From: a virus
Length of the DNA: 64,000 bases
Virus record (IMG/VR): IMGVR_UViG_3300041405_000299
Location: 64,001 to 128,000 of that record
Reading direction: 5' to 3' (one strand)
This document shows positions 24,701 to 31,667 of this stretch, piece after piece; the first letter of the stretch is position 1; each line of letters begins with the position of its first letter. The notes beneath the pieces were generated by a model, which was not told the DNA's origin, did not search any database, and saw only the letters and a program-made list of their open reading frames with translations. Made by a program: the position numbers and the translations under genes.

Positions 24701-26818
24701 GAAGACAACCGTGTAGCTGTACCCCTTGATGATCACCGGGAGGCTGATCTGGAAGTACGCTTGGGTGGCTGGGGCGCCTGCTGTCACGCTGCGAATCTGG
24801 AAACGGCCGGTATTGGCGTCGATTGCCGTCACGGTGCCATCATAGCTAACGATCTCGCCACCGGTCAGCGTGGCTTTACCCACTTTGATGCTGGTCAGGG
24901 CCAGGCCGTCACGAGTCAGATTGAACTGAATGTTGTCGGTCGTGGTTGGACGCAGGTGAGTCACGTTAGATGCCACGATGTTAGATACCGGGTTAACCGG
25001 GACAGTCGTGGTCATTGTCTGGCTATAACCTTTAACCAGTGCGGTAACGGAGATGTTCAGCACGCCGCCTTTACCATTCACATCAACATCTACGATTTCG
25101 TAAGTGCCTTTACCTGTACGACGGATAATTCCGTTGGCCACGTAGGATGATCCTGACAGACGAACCGTCGCGTTAGTCACGTCGAAGTCTACGCCGTCCA
25201 GCTTAATGTTCAGCGGAAGATTCTGAACGGTTTCACCCGTCAGAGCAGGACCGGTCGCCGTTAAAACAGCGTCAGACAACTTAGCTGCAGACGTTGAGAA
25301 GCTAACGTTAACATCTTCGCCGTCAATCGTCAGGGTTGCGGAAACAGGAACGCTACCACCAAGGTTATTGGTAGTAACCGACACCTTGTAAACGCCCAGC
25401 CCAACGGCCTCAACAGAACCATTAACGCGAGCAACGGCAGAACCGCCCAGGGTGAAGACTTTCGCGACCACGCCAACGAGGTTGGTCACACCGCCCAGAC
25501 GTTCCTGGGTAACACGGAAAGTCAGGTCTGCAGTGTCGGCTGCCGGCAGGGTGTTCAGGGCTACGGCTTTAACCGCAGTGCTGCGAGCTGTCAGGTTGTA
25601 GAAGTCGGGATATGGGTTGCCACTGGTAGACAGAACCGAACGGATGCTGATCGGGCCGCCTTTATGGTTGGTCGTTACGCGGTACGCATAGACGCCGTTA
25701 GCCGGATCAACAGGGATCAACTCAGGGTCAACGTTATGGATGCATGCACCGGTGATGCTGATCTGCACGGCAGTCGCATCGGTCACGGGACGTTGAGAGG
25801 TAGCGCCCAGCTTCAGGGTAATTTCTACCAGCTGAGTCTTGTTTGCTTCCAGCACGTCAGTCGTGTGGGTGATGTACAGTGCTTCTTTGCTCAGCAGCTT
25901 GATCGGCACAGCAATCTCACCGATGTAATTTGAAGCAAAGCGGTAAGTCGTGTCGATGGTTGACACCGCACCGACTTCATCCGTTGCTTTCACGTTCAGG
26001 GTGTAGATCGCCTGGGCTGAATCAATCAGCTTGAACGTACCGACTTTTTCGATCAGATCGGTATTCACGCCCGCGACAGACTGCGGATTAGGGGTAGCCT
26101 GAAGCGGAGTTCCCAGTGGGGCCGGAACGCCTTCCATCAGAAGCTGCCATTTCAGATCTTTGGTCTGTTCTGCGTGCAGTTCGAGATCTACCGGAACGAG
26201 TTCCAGCTTAGGTTCACGCACAGTAATGCGGACCGGAGCTTCATAGACAGAGTTACGCAGCGATACACCGGTAACTTCGATGTTCAGGACATCGTCGCTC
26301 GGCGCCATGGCGGTATAGAAAGTCAGTTCGTAAATGCCGTTAGTGGCATCCACTGGAACCAGACTGAGTGAACTAAAGGCACTGGTCAGTTGGGCATCGA
26401 CCACAGGCTTACCACCGAAGGTAAAGGCCATACGGATGCGTTGCTCCTTGCCAGGTTCCAGCACTTCGTAGGTTTGCAGAGACGCAAAAACGTCACGGCT
26501 GAGTACGAATACGCCAGTCGCGTCCAGGTCAAAGTGAATCGGAGAATCGTCCCCTTCTTCGTCGAGTTGCACACGGAAGAAGTCGCCTTTACGCATGACT
26601 GCGTTTGCTGCTTCCAGTGTGATGTCCTTAACGATTTTCCAGGTGTCTCGAGATACCTTTTGCACACCGTCAGAGCCGATCAGGTTGATCAAGGCTTTTT
26701 CACGTGTACGATGAGTACCAAAGACTTGGTCAATAGGAATGTCGATGACTTCCTCGACCGCAAAGACGCTATCTCCGAGGGATTGGGTGGTAAGAAAGCT
26801 TAATTTAGTAATCTGCAT
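18704..26818 (-). CDS. Giant Ig-like-repeat virion surface protein
   Basis: 2704 aa. The first ~88 residues form a domain shared with the two neighbouring genes (26888 and 28125), ending in a K-G-D-x-F motif (MRKGDFFRV). After it come roughly 20 or more beta-sandwich repeats of about 100 residues. Each carries a recognisable step such as VTTNNLGGSVPVSATL, VITNDKGGNVHVTLGATF or VQTNGMGGTINVGFTVTL, where GG precedes a strand and an aromatic-proline end. A proline/glycine linker near 750 (GGGSSSNPGAGQTVPGGGP) breaks the array. No signal peptide or enzyme motif. The likely role is a capsid or tail surface fibre binding host or matrix glycans; a tape measure is unlikely because it is all beta. ATG 26818 has GAGGT upstream. 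Confidence 0.75.
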   Translation of the reverse strand: MQITKLSFLTTQSLGDSVFAVEEVIDIPIDQVFGTHRTREKALINLIGSDGVQKVSRDTWKIVKDITLEAANAVMRKGDFFRVQLDEEGDDSPIHFDLDATGVFVLSRDVFASLQTYEVLEPGKEQRIRMAFTFGGKPVVDAQLTSAFSSLSLVPVDATNGIYELTFYTAMAPSDDVLNIEVTGVSLRNSVYEAPVRITVREPKLELVPVDLELHAEQTKDLKWQLLMEGVPAPLGTPLQATPNPQSVAGVNTDLIEKVGTFKLIDSAQAIYTLNVKATDEVGAVSTIDTTYRFASNYIGEIAVPIKLLSKEALYITHTTDVLEANKTQLVEITLKLGATSQRPVTDATAVQISITGACIHNVDPELIPVDPANGVYAYRVTTNHKGGPISIRSVLSTSGNPYPDFYNLTARSTAVKAVALNTLPAADTADLTFRVTQERLGGVTNLVGVVAKVFTLGGSAVARVNGSVEAVGLGVYKVSVTTNNLGGSVPVSATLTIDGEDVNVSFSTSAAKLSDAVLTATGPALTGETVQNLPLNIKLDGVDFDVTNATVRLSGSSYVANGIIRRTGKGTYEIVDVDVNGKGGVLNISVTALVKGYSQTMTTTVPVNPVSNIVASNVTHLRPTTTDNIQFNLTRDGLALTSIKVGKATLTGGEIVSYDGTVTAIDANTGRFQIRSVTAGAPATQAYFQISLPVIIKGYSYTVVFNSYTEAMPTFNVGGGSSSNPGAGQTVPGGGPVVPGLVGGNLAGGMTQDYCMYFEVDGKPANITSGTVSASGVVLASGPDQQLTIKGPGIACITNLTTTTDGGYLTITGSMVIDGITYPLNFVIRNAPAAPTISNVTVLECEAIQTMYFTMKQGVTPIPDAVLSDVKVTGDAIESFSEFGLVDADTGLYRVNVITNDKGGNVHVTLGATFVGMLYPVSFDTTAKDLSTVGDGSGWKMVATAPTAATTGPQSFSFLRGGDPVKNPSVKDVTVTGASVLSSTNNAEKLSETTFRVTSVSLDSQGGAVKLKASASVNGVTWHPMEQSFTLAQAPAPTVTPQAKMMVARQEATLVFTLSRNGKPVTANTITNIRVSGTPVANAKQNLVVVNAAAGQYGTTVTPNDVGGNIDVIFDLNEGGVDYPNLTFTGTADIYHPWKATQVNGPVPEVLTNIDFVSHLDNGTPVAITSGTAVITGSCLVSPTAETPLIYQDAGTKTYRIPNVMVNNTGGNIHIVLKVIYEGAEITQEFDYTVNPLPALQIAATGADLPFQATSDLTFTVNRGAANPSVFTNAMVKNLTVTGAAVAGYTPTIVQVSPGNFKLSVQTNGMGGTINVGFTVTLAGIDYPLSFTKTALVEPPVTAVSTNTLVTNTTATNMDFTLMRGTVACADAFMVQSIVMNSRSVSSYPQTVINVNVAQGQYRIQVNTSAYSDPIPVTIVGTVRGEPVTLKFTAQIQAGVLPTVTLVSSSFDRGVSSSATLSFLNGTTSITSAVTLDSVDGPLTNPVLSSAGVLTGIPTTAGAVDLTINFTWKGASYSSVIRVTVSEVYPATLTSSPKLTVGMVNTTTFTMNGVDGKVYPATGFTFAVANSPFSVNPALTRLADGSFTVGFTPSTERLSGPISIVVTETATGVVRKHTITLEAWWGLEARYVGTTPLDSSSLTNQVVFDVYNTATNAIFGVYTKVDMDSLKVVGRGSVNNITGWSSFSVPGSPSSARGSFYVSANQVDIVDADYTFDWNSGLRVYKIAGFFRLQKPMTATWTDIAGAQGAVKKTLKVKLISGTTPVTDAADAVTTVTNATINRTLYLIDAATGTYGIDVTPNGAVTSMVVTLKVKQAAMPTVINTFTAQTVAVTPAPIVATANNTLGRSAQSNGVSMDVLIAQGGTPITNAVINSWTITGPAVESVTSGPTNAGSGIYRWFVKTRYDGAANPQVTINATIGGVGYVFNIDFPIVPVQVLQMSVVSSDPLAKNINGKVTITVTKDGVTMGLTNTIGGGGGSAVQFGVNILGASNNYSMKSAVINPQSGNYIDFVAMPLVSGNQTWTVRITLNGATYDLPLVVTVADAGTITVVGGVPMYAEKANTLIFNMTPPAGVTYDGTETLTVTSKPTQWVITTQPVRNSDGTYSMVVTPTAESNEGFTVTAAKGGTNYLNGCPTNVENRYELRFAPSGVNTETTVGLMSAPCYLVTKLGTTPAGFDMQSATLVDRTSIKVYAADGVINPAGAAPDAVYGNNSATFRATVLQNDYATLHWSIVITSRNTGFVYTVHSDEINIHDNANLTMITTGALEYGRTLDIKFKLTYAISGKPVTNAVQGSAASVGSGLSNLSSLKPIDATQGIYAITATITATSGNVILTPRWSWPLSKTFYTGAQQTFPTLRGATATVPVIVGATRDVYVVLQDGTGRIADATITATTAGTYVDAAAGAFTAYDATRGVYKVPLTAPGRGTSTSGGTYNDTINITYHRQGAESITVPLAVQVLASGTPGGQVTVDGGWPSRAGTPVPVTPVNNWLNATFTSFAAPTLQTIDGVSLGAIGGNVQNDYANTNRLIYNPTINVTPQKDVVMIGGWVSNGSVRTQIWSDAFDVVRVPYLTWTPLKNQQYIETRPYSSIPPADFADITVTILDDLGAPITDAVILENPAPTSSKGYPAATTIGLRSGLTWAQSLVPKTDGSDGVYLLKLRWLNIYNDVTSTTAWFQATVSSPSQSIETRLTMNFGINRAPA

Positions 26819-26846
26819 GATGACCTCGGGTTGAAAAGTTCTCTGA

Positions 26847-26854
26847 TAGTTTAA
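26847..26854 (-). promoter_or_regulatory. Putative late promoter box TTAAACTA
   Basis: Minus-strand TTAAACTA lies 29 nt before the giant gene. The same octamer stands about 30-40 nt before 28060, 32426 and 54465. Confidence 0.4.
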
Positions 26855-26860
26855 CAGAAT

Positions 26861-26880
26861 CCCTCTGGATATCCAGAGGG
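26861..26880 (-). terminator. Perfect 20-nt palindrome, terminator-like
   Basis: CCCTCTGGATATCCAGAGGG is fully self-complementary and falls between the stop of 26888 and the promoter-like box of the next gene. It has no U-tract, so it may terminate weakly, protect the mRNA end or bind a protein. Confidence 0.4.
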
Positions 26881-26887
26881 AGCTGTC

Positions 26888-28060
26888 TTAACCACCCTTG
26901 CGAACAATGATTGTTTGCTGAGGCAAAACGTAATCCACACCGTCGACAGTAATGGTGATATCGAAGTACATCGGACCTTCGGTGGAGTTCGTGTAGACCG
27001 ACCACTGCCAGGTACCCTGATCGTCGACCTTGACGAGCTTCTTGGTGTAGGTGTTGTACGAACGAGACCCACTGGCCACCAGAGATTTGGTCGTCAGGTT
27101 GGTCACCGGCTTGCCTTCCAGCACGATCTTCATCCGCACGAGTTGTGTCAGGTTGATGTCCAGCACGCTACCTTGCAGTTCTGTAGCGGTTTCCTTAGTG
27201 GTCACCGAAATCGGGAAGACAACCGGATAAGTCCAACCTCCCAGATCGAACGTCGCCTTCACGTTCATCGTTGCTGCCACCGCCGCCGCGGTAACAAAAA
27301 GTTGCCACTCACCTTTCGACTTGTCGATCTCGACCAGATCCTTAACGATACCACCGCCATCTGCCGTTGCCGATACGAGTTTCAGGTCAGGTTTAGTCCC
27401 TGCGACGTCAACCGTAAAGGCGATACCGAGAGTCTGACCTCCGAGCATGCTCTTCGTGGATTGTACGAAGGTCACTGCCGGAGATTTCACGTTCAAAAGC
27501 AGCGGGTAGGCGTAGTTCGTGTCGCCGGCTTTGAAAACAACCGTCAAGCTGAGCACGCCGGGCTTCAAAGGTGCCGTCACTTGCAGCGAATACTTCCCGG
27601 CGGCCTCATCGACCGGCGTTAAGTCTGCCCCAGTGACTTTCACCGGCTTGGTTCCATCCATGAAGGTCAATCCGACGACGGTGATCTGGCCAGGCTCGAT
27701 CAACGCGGTATCGGACGTCATGCTAACCGACGCGATATGCATCACGTAATCGCCCACAGCGTCCTCAGAGAAGGTAACCAGGCCTAGGGTACCGCTTTCT
27801 TGAGGAAGCCCGTAGAAGCGGTCTCCTTTACGCAGCGTAACGCTACCGACGTTAAGGATCAGATCACGGGTAATTTTGTAGTAACCCCGAGAGATTTCCT
27901 CGAAGAGCTCTTCTTTAAAGAGGTTCAAAGGGGCCAGTTCTCGAGTGTAATAAGGGCCGAAGAATTGTTCCGCCGGTGCGGTAAAGCCATACCCCGGGGA
28001 ATACACGTCGTCGCCCAGCTTAATTGGTTCTAGGAATGAGACTTTGAATAGTTGTGACAT
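26888..28060 (-). CDS. Ig-like-repeat virion protein, medium length
   Basis: 390 aa. The N-terminal ~88 residues match the shared domain of the 2704-aa and 284-aa neighbours (YYKITRDLILN, then LRKGDRFYG). About three Ig-like repeats follow, with strand patterns such as GKYSLQVTAPLKPGVLSLTVVF. Probably a decoration protein using the same attachment domain with a different reach. Start has GAGGT. Confidence 0.7.
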   Translation of the reverse strand: MSQLFKVSFLEPIKLGDDVYSPGYGFTAPAEQFFGPYYTRELAPLNLFKEELFEEISRGYYKITRDLILNVGSVTLRKGDRFYGLPQESGTLGLVTFSEDAVGDYVMHIASVSMTSDTALIEPGQITVVGLTFMDGTKPVKVTGADLTPVDEAAGKYSLQVTAPLKPGVLSLTVVFKAGDTNYAYPLLLNVKSPAVTFVQSTKSMLGGQTLGIAFTVDVAGTKPDLKLVSATADGGGIVKDLVEIDKSKGEWQLFVTAAAVAATMNVKATFDLGGWTYPVVFPISVTTKETATELQGSVLDINLTQLVRMKIVLEGKPVTNLTTKSLVASGSRSYNTYTKKLVKVDDQGTWQWSVYTNSTEGPMYFDITITVDGVDYVLPQQTIIVRKGG

Positions 28061-28089
28061 AGGTAACCTCGCGAAGTAAGTCCTGAGGT

Positions 28090-28097
28090 TAGTTTAA
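28090..28097 (-). promoter_or_regulatory. Putative late promoter box TTAAACTA
   Basis: Minus-strand TTAAACTA 30 nt before the start at 28060, immediately after the terminator of the upstream gene. Confidence 0.4.
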
Positions 28098-28120
28098 AAG
28101 AAAAGGGCCCGGAGGCCCTT
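28097..28120 (-). terminator. Intrinsic terminator
   Basis: Minus strand AGGGCC-TCCG-GGCCCT then TTTCTTTT after the 284-residue protein gene; its 3' end merges with the promoter box for the next gene. Confidence 0.75.
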
Positions 28121-28124
28121 ATTG

Positions 28125-28979
28125 TTACGCAGCTGCGGTAACGGTGACGGTACGAGTACCTTTCTTCGCACCATTGGTGGAAGTGAAGCTGATTGCAGAA
28201 GTACCTGCAGCCACACCGGTAACGAGACCGTTCTGGTCAACCGTTGCGACGCTGGTATCGGCAGATGCCCAAGTACCAGACTTGTCAGTAGCGCCAGCCG
28301 GAGCAACCGTTGCGGTCATCTGGATAGTACTACCTACTTCAACGCTCGGAGAGGTTGGGCCAACAGTTACGCCAGTTACTGCAACAACGGCAGCAGTGAT
28401 CGTAACGTCAGCTACAGCAACTTTAGCACCGTCGGTTGAAGTGAAGGAGATCTTCGCTGTACCAACTTTAACGCCAGTTACCAGGCCGTTTGCGTCAACG
28501 GTTGCAACGGTAGCGTCAGAAGACGACCATGCACCAGTCTGATCGTCGGCGTCAGCCGGAGCCACCGTAGCGGTCAGTTGCTGGGTTTTACCGACTTCGA
28601 TAGAGAAGCTGGTCGGAGCCACAGTCACACCAGAAACGTGCTTGATGCCGTCATCCAGAGCAAACAGACCTTTAGCCACACCGGCAGCTACCCACGCAGG
28701 ATAGTCAACAACGTCTTCGTAGTCGAACACCTTGTTGGCCACGAACTGGTCGTTCTTACCGAAGATGATACCACGGGAGTTAACTTCAACGTCGCCAACC
28801 ACTTTGTAGGTATTCTCGGACACTTCCTGAATGGTACCAGCGTCCAGCAGTTTCTGAATGCCAGAACTCACCTTCAGAACTTCACGGTGAATCAGGGTCT
28901 TGTTTACCGGAACTTCATCGCCGGCTTCGTATTGCTTACCGATGATGCTCACCGGCTTAATGATTTTGAGCTGTAACAT
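28125..28979 (-). CDS. Capsid decoration protein with two Big_2-type Ig domains
   Basis: 284 aa. The first ~85 residues are the attachment-like domain shared with the two larger neighbours (NTYKVVGDVEVN, then FGKNDQF). Residues about 105-190 and 195-284 are two bacterial Ig-like (Big_2) domains, each beginning VTGVTV-P and containing A-T-V-x-P-A then A-T-V-D-x-N-G-L-V-T-G-V. Such domains decorate many phage capsids and tails and bind carbohydrates weakly. It lies next to the capsid gene. Start with GAGGAAA. Confidence 0.8.
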   Translation of the reverse strand: MLQLKIIKPVSIIGKQYEAGDEVPVNKTLIHREVLKVSSGIQKLLDAGTIQEVSENTYKVVGDVEVNSRGIIFGKNDQFVANKVFDYEDVVDYPAWVAAGVAKGLFALDDGIKHVSGVTVAPTSFSIEVGKTQQLTATVAPADADDQTGAWSSSDATVATVDANGLVTGVKVGTAKISFTSTDGAKVAVADVTITAAVVAVTGVTVGPTSPSVEVGSTIQMTATVAPAGATDKSGTWASADTSVATVDQNGLVTGVAAGTSAISFTSTNGAKKGTRTVTVTAAA

Positions 28980-28993
28980 GCTGTTTCCTCTAA

Positions 28994-29018
28994 TAAAAAA
29001 CCCCCTTTCGGGGGTTTA
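28994..29018 (-). terminator. Intrinsic terminator after the capsid gene
   Basis: Minus strand CCCC-GAAAG-GGGG followed by TTTTTTATT, downstream of the major capsid gene. Confidence 0.85.
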
Positions 29019-29048
29019 TTGAAAGGTCCTTGAGAACCGGGTTGGCGA

Positions 29049-29966
29049 TTAAGCCAGATCGACTTTACCGATCACGAAGCCTTTGGTGTTACCGATACCG
29101 ATACCAATTGATTCGTAGGTCTGGAATTCGATCATGTCAGCTTTCGCTTCCAGGAACACAGTTGGTTCCTGCAGGCTGTAGAACTGACCCAGGTATTCTT
29201 CAGGAGCGAAGATCGCAACCAGGTCGCCCAGGTTCTGACCTTCTTCAGATGACAGGATGTCACCCTTGATGGTCGTTACGATTTCGAAGCCGTAGAAACC
29301 GTCCATTGAACCAGTTTCGAAGTGCTTAGATGCAACCGCATCACCCAGCTGGGTAGCTGGCTCACGCAGCATCTGCAGATACAGGCTGTGTGACAGCAGG
29401 ATCTTACCAGGTTTCTGGTGGTCTTTAACCAGAGTCTGGATCAGGTTCATAACGCGGTCGGTGATACGATCACCAGTGGTAGTTACGAACTCAGCACCAC
29501 GAGTTTCTTTCTGGATTGCACGCAGACCAGCGAAGAAGTTCACGTCTTCCTGCTTCTGCAGGTCCTTCACGGAGTTTTCCTGAAGAATGTTACGGATGTC
29601 CGTACGGTAAGTTGCCAGCTCGAACTTCGACTTAACGAAACGCTCAGACTGGATCTTATAGAACGGAACTTCGTAACGGCTGCCCTTGAAGTAACGAACA
29701 GTCGGCTGACCAGACAGGCTCATGAAAGCAGCTACTGAGTCAGGCTCTTTTTCGATGATCACACGTGGTTGATCATCCAGGCCGCGGTCCAGGTCCGACG
29801 CAGTAATCATCTGCGGGGTCAGGATCTTACGGGTGAAGCCAGTTTCACGCAGCTTCTGACGAACGAATGCAGACATAGCAGCACCCGCTTCTTTGACCAG
29901 ACCCTGATCGATCTTGTCGATGAAAGATTGGTTCAGGAACTGAACGTTGGTAGTTTCGGTGTTCAT
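29049..29966 (-). CDS. Major capsid protein (HK97-like fold)
   Basis: 305 aa, with AGGAG upstream of the ATG. The layout fits an HK97-fold capsid protein: a helical N-arm (AMSAFVRQKLRETGF), an E-loop-like region (FKGSRYEVPFYKI), a spine helix region (DRVMNLIQTLVKDHQ) and P-domain strands (GFYGFEIVTTIKG). It is flanked by decoration genes and a strong terminator, as expected for the most abundant virion protein. Its N-terminus contains GLVKEAGA at 22-29, a K-x-A site where the prohead protease might trim. Assigned by pattern and context rather than a unique motif. Confidence 0.7.
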   Translation of the reverse strand: MNTETTNVQFLNQSFIDKIDQGLVKEAGAAMSAFVRQKLRETGFTRKILTPQMITASDLDRGLDDQPRVIIEKEPDSVAAFMSLSGQPTVRYFKGSRYEVPFYKIQSERFVKSKFELATYRTDIRNILQENSVKDLQKQEDVNFFAGLRAIQKETRGAEFVTTTGDRITDRVMNLIQTLVKDHQKPGKILLSHSLYLQMLREPATQLGDAVASKHFETGSMDGFYGFEIVTTIKGDILSSEEGQNLGDLVAIFAPEEYLGQFYSLQEPTVFLEAKADMIEFQTYESIGIGIGNTKGFVIGKVDLA

Positions 29967-29978
29967 CGTGTTCTCCTA

Positions 29979-30458
29979 TTAACGAACCAGGATCACGAGG
30001 GCTTTCTTGCCATCGGACAGGGTTTCAACTTCCAGGACTGTACCCAGTACCGGATCAGCAGCAGCTGCTTTGCCAAACACGCCGGCAGCAGATGCGTTTA
30101 CAGCGTCGCCTTCAACGTAAGTTGCAGTGTCGTCGAACGCGTTAGTGCGAACGATGTAGCCACCGAACAGAACGATACAGGTGTTTCCGCCACCAACAAC
30201 TTTAGTGCCGTCGCCAGCAGCAATACCGCCTGCTACACGTACAGATTTGTCATCGGCCGGTCCGCGAACTACGATACCCACGCCATGAGCTTTGCCAGCA
30301 GCGTCAACACGTTTGACTTTGCCGCCAGCTACTGGAACAACCAGGTCGCCGTTGGCCAGAGTCACGTCGTCGCTCTGGTAGTTCATGTGGAGCCCGTTGG
30401 CACGTGGCCAACCGTGGAGGAACTCCGCACGGTATTCTAATTGAGGCAGTCTGCTCAT
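29979..30458 (-). CDS. Probable capsid decoration / head stabilisation protein
   Basis: 159 aa, beta-rich with many glycines and valines (GDLVVPVAGGKVKRVDAAG, VRVAGGIAAGDGTKVVGGG). A small beta protein immediately upstream of the capsid gene is usual for a head decoration or stabilisation protein. No signature motif. Start with CAGGAG. Confidence 0.55.
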   Translation of the reverse strand: MSRLPQLEYRAEFLHGWPRANGLHMNYQSDDVTLANGDLVVPVAGGKVKRVDAAGKAHGVGIVVRGPADDKSVRVAGGIAAGDGTKVVGGGNTCIVLFGGYIVRTNAFDDTATYVEGDAVNASAAGVFGKAAAADPVLGTVLEVETLSDGKKALVILVR

Positions 30459-30475
30459 TTAATTCTCCTGGTTAA

Positions 30476-30994
30476 TTAGGATGTCAGGAAGGCGACCATC
30501 GGGTCTACCGATGAAGCGCTCAGTCCGTTTGTTGCTCGACCAAGATCCCATGGATCCTGGCTGCTTGCGATCTTACTCAGCGTACCTTCTGGAAGAGATT
30601 TTAACGCCTCCAAATCAGCTTCGCTGAAACCGCCCTTGGATTTTAACGCATCCAGTTGCGGATTAACAGTAGCGGCTTTAATCAGCTCGGCAACCTGTTC
30701 TTCACTACTTTGTAGTTTAGCACTGAGATTATCAATAACATCAGCAACTTTTTCAAGAACATTCGCTTGCTTCTCAAAATCCGCAGCAGCTTGCAGCATT
30801 TCGCCGGCATGGCTAGGAGTAAATTGTTGCTCGTAACCTTGCAGCATGCTTTCCGCCTGGGCTAAATCCACGCCTTTCTCTGACAGAGATTTTAACGTAG
30901 CTTCCTTCACCAGAGAGAAATCATATTTACTACGAATTTCTGCAGCTTGTTTGGTAAGATCACCAGCTCGGTTACGAATCAATTCAGTATTCAT
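30476..30994 (-). CDS. Helical head protein with K-x-A motifs
   Basis: 172 aa from ATG 30994 (GAGAGGATCT upstream); the longer frame is rejected. Highly helical and coiled-coil-like (ADFEKQANVLEKVADVIDNL). It carries LTKQAA, LVKEAT, FEKQAN and LEKVAD, the repeated motif of this head block. A scaffold or inner-core role is plausible. Confidence 0.6.
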   Translation of the reverse strand: MNTELIRNRAGDLTKQAAEIRSKYDFSLVKEATLKSLSEKGVDLAQAESMLQGYEQQFTPSHAGEMLQAAADFEKQANVLEKVADVIDNLSAKLQSSEEQVAELIKAATVNPQLDALKSKGGFSEADLEALKSLPEGTLSKIASSQDPWDLGRATNGLSASSVDPMVAFLTS

Positions 30995-31007
30995 AGATCC
31001 TCTCTGG

Positions 31008-31625
31008 TCAAATGCTTCCGTCTTTCTTACGGAAATTATACACTGCGGCACGCCCTGCGGCGCCATCCAATTTCTCGTCGGCCACGTGGGTCACACCGAG
31101 ACTCAATGCACCAGCAGTAGTACCTGCAACGATTTTAGTCGCTGTGGGTGCCTTTTTGCCATACAAACGAGCCAAAGCCAACCCGCGGTTCACTAACCCA
31201 GAGGATTTCGTCATGGAAGCGCCGGCAATGGCACCTGCAGCAAGCGAAGTCTTAACGGGATTAGCTTTAATCGTATTGGCCACACGTTTAGCAACCGGTG
31301 AAGCGAGTCCCCGTACCGAATTCCCGTTTCGCGTCACAAAGCCTCGAGCAGCAGTGATCCCATTTCGGAGAAATTGTCCGAGGGCCGCTTGCTTCTTCAT
31401 TGCGTCGCCATAACCGAGATGGTACATGCTGGCTTGTGCAGCCGCTGACCCACTGTAACCGCCAACCATGTGACCGGCCACGAGCCCACCGCCGATGGCA
31501 GCAGGAGAGATGGACTTAATAGGGCGATACGCTTTCATGACCTTTTTGCCAACAGCAGCCTTACCCGCCCGAGCAGAACTCAGGGCAGCTTTCGCTACGT
31601 CGACGATCGATGATTCTTTCTGCAT
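31008..31625 (-). CDS. Basic head protein with glycine/alanine hydrophobic segments
   Basis: 205 aa from ATG 31625, GAGGTG 5 nt upstream. Basic, with several Ala/Gly-rich hydrophobic stretches (AAIGGGLVAGHMVGGYSGSAAA; SLAAGAIAGASM; ATKIVAGTTAGALSLGV). One MKKQAA motif. It could be an internal, membrane-active ejected protein. A terminator lies upstream. Confidence 0.6.
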   Translation of the reverse strand: MQKESSIVDVAKAALSSARAGKAAVGKKVMKAYRPIKSISPAAIGGGLVAGHMVGGYSGSAAAQASMYHLGYGDAMKKQAALGQFLRNGITAARGFVTRNGNSVRGLASPVAKRVANTIKANPVKTSLAAGAIAGASMTKSSGLVNRGLALARLYGKKAPTATKIVAGTTAGALSLGVTHVADEKLDGAAGRAAVYNFRKKDGSI

Positions 31626-31636
31626 ATACACCTCGA

Positions 31637-31657
31637 GAAAACCCCGCCGAAGCGGGG
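31637..31657 (-). terminator. Intrinsic terminator
   Basis: Minus strand CCCCGC-TTCG-GCGGGG then TTTTCTC, after the 252-residue head protein gene. Confidence 0.8.
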
Positions 31658-31667
31658 CTACAGGGAC

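Noticed and set aside
18704-26818. Giant protein as tail tape measure
   Set aside because: All-beta Ig-like repeats and no long helices; tape measures are mainly helical. No tape measure gene was found in the window.
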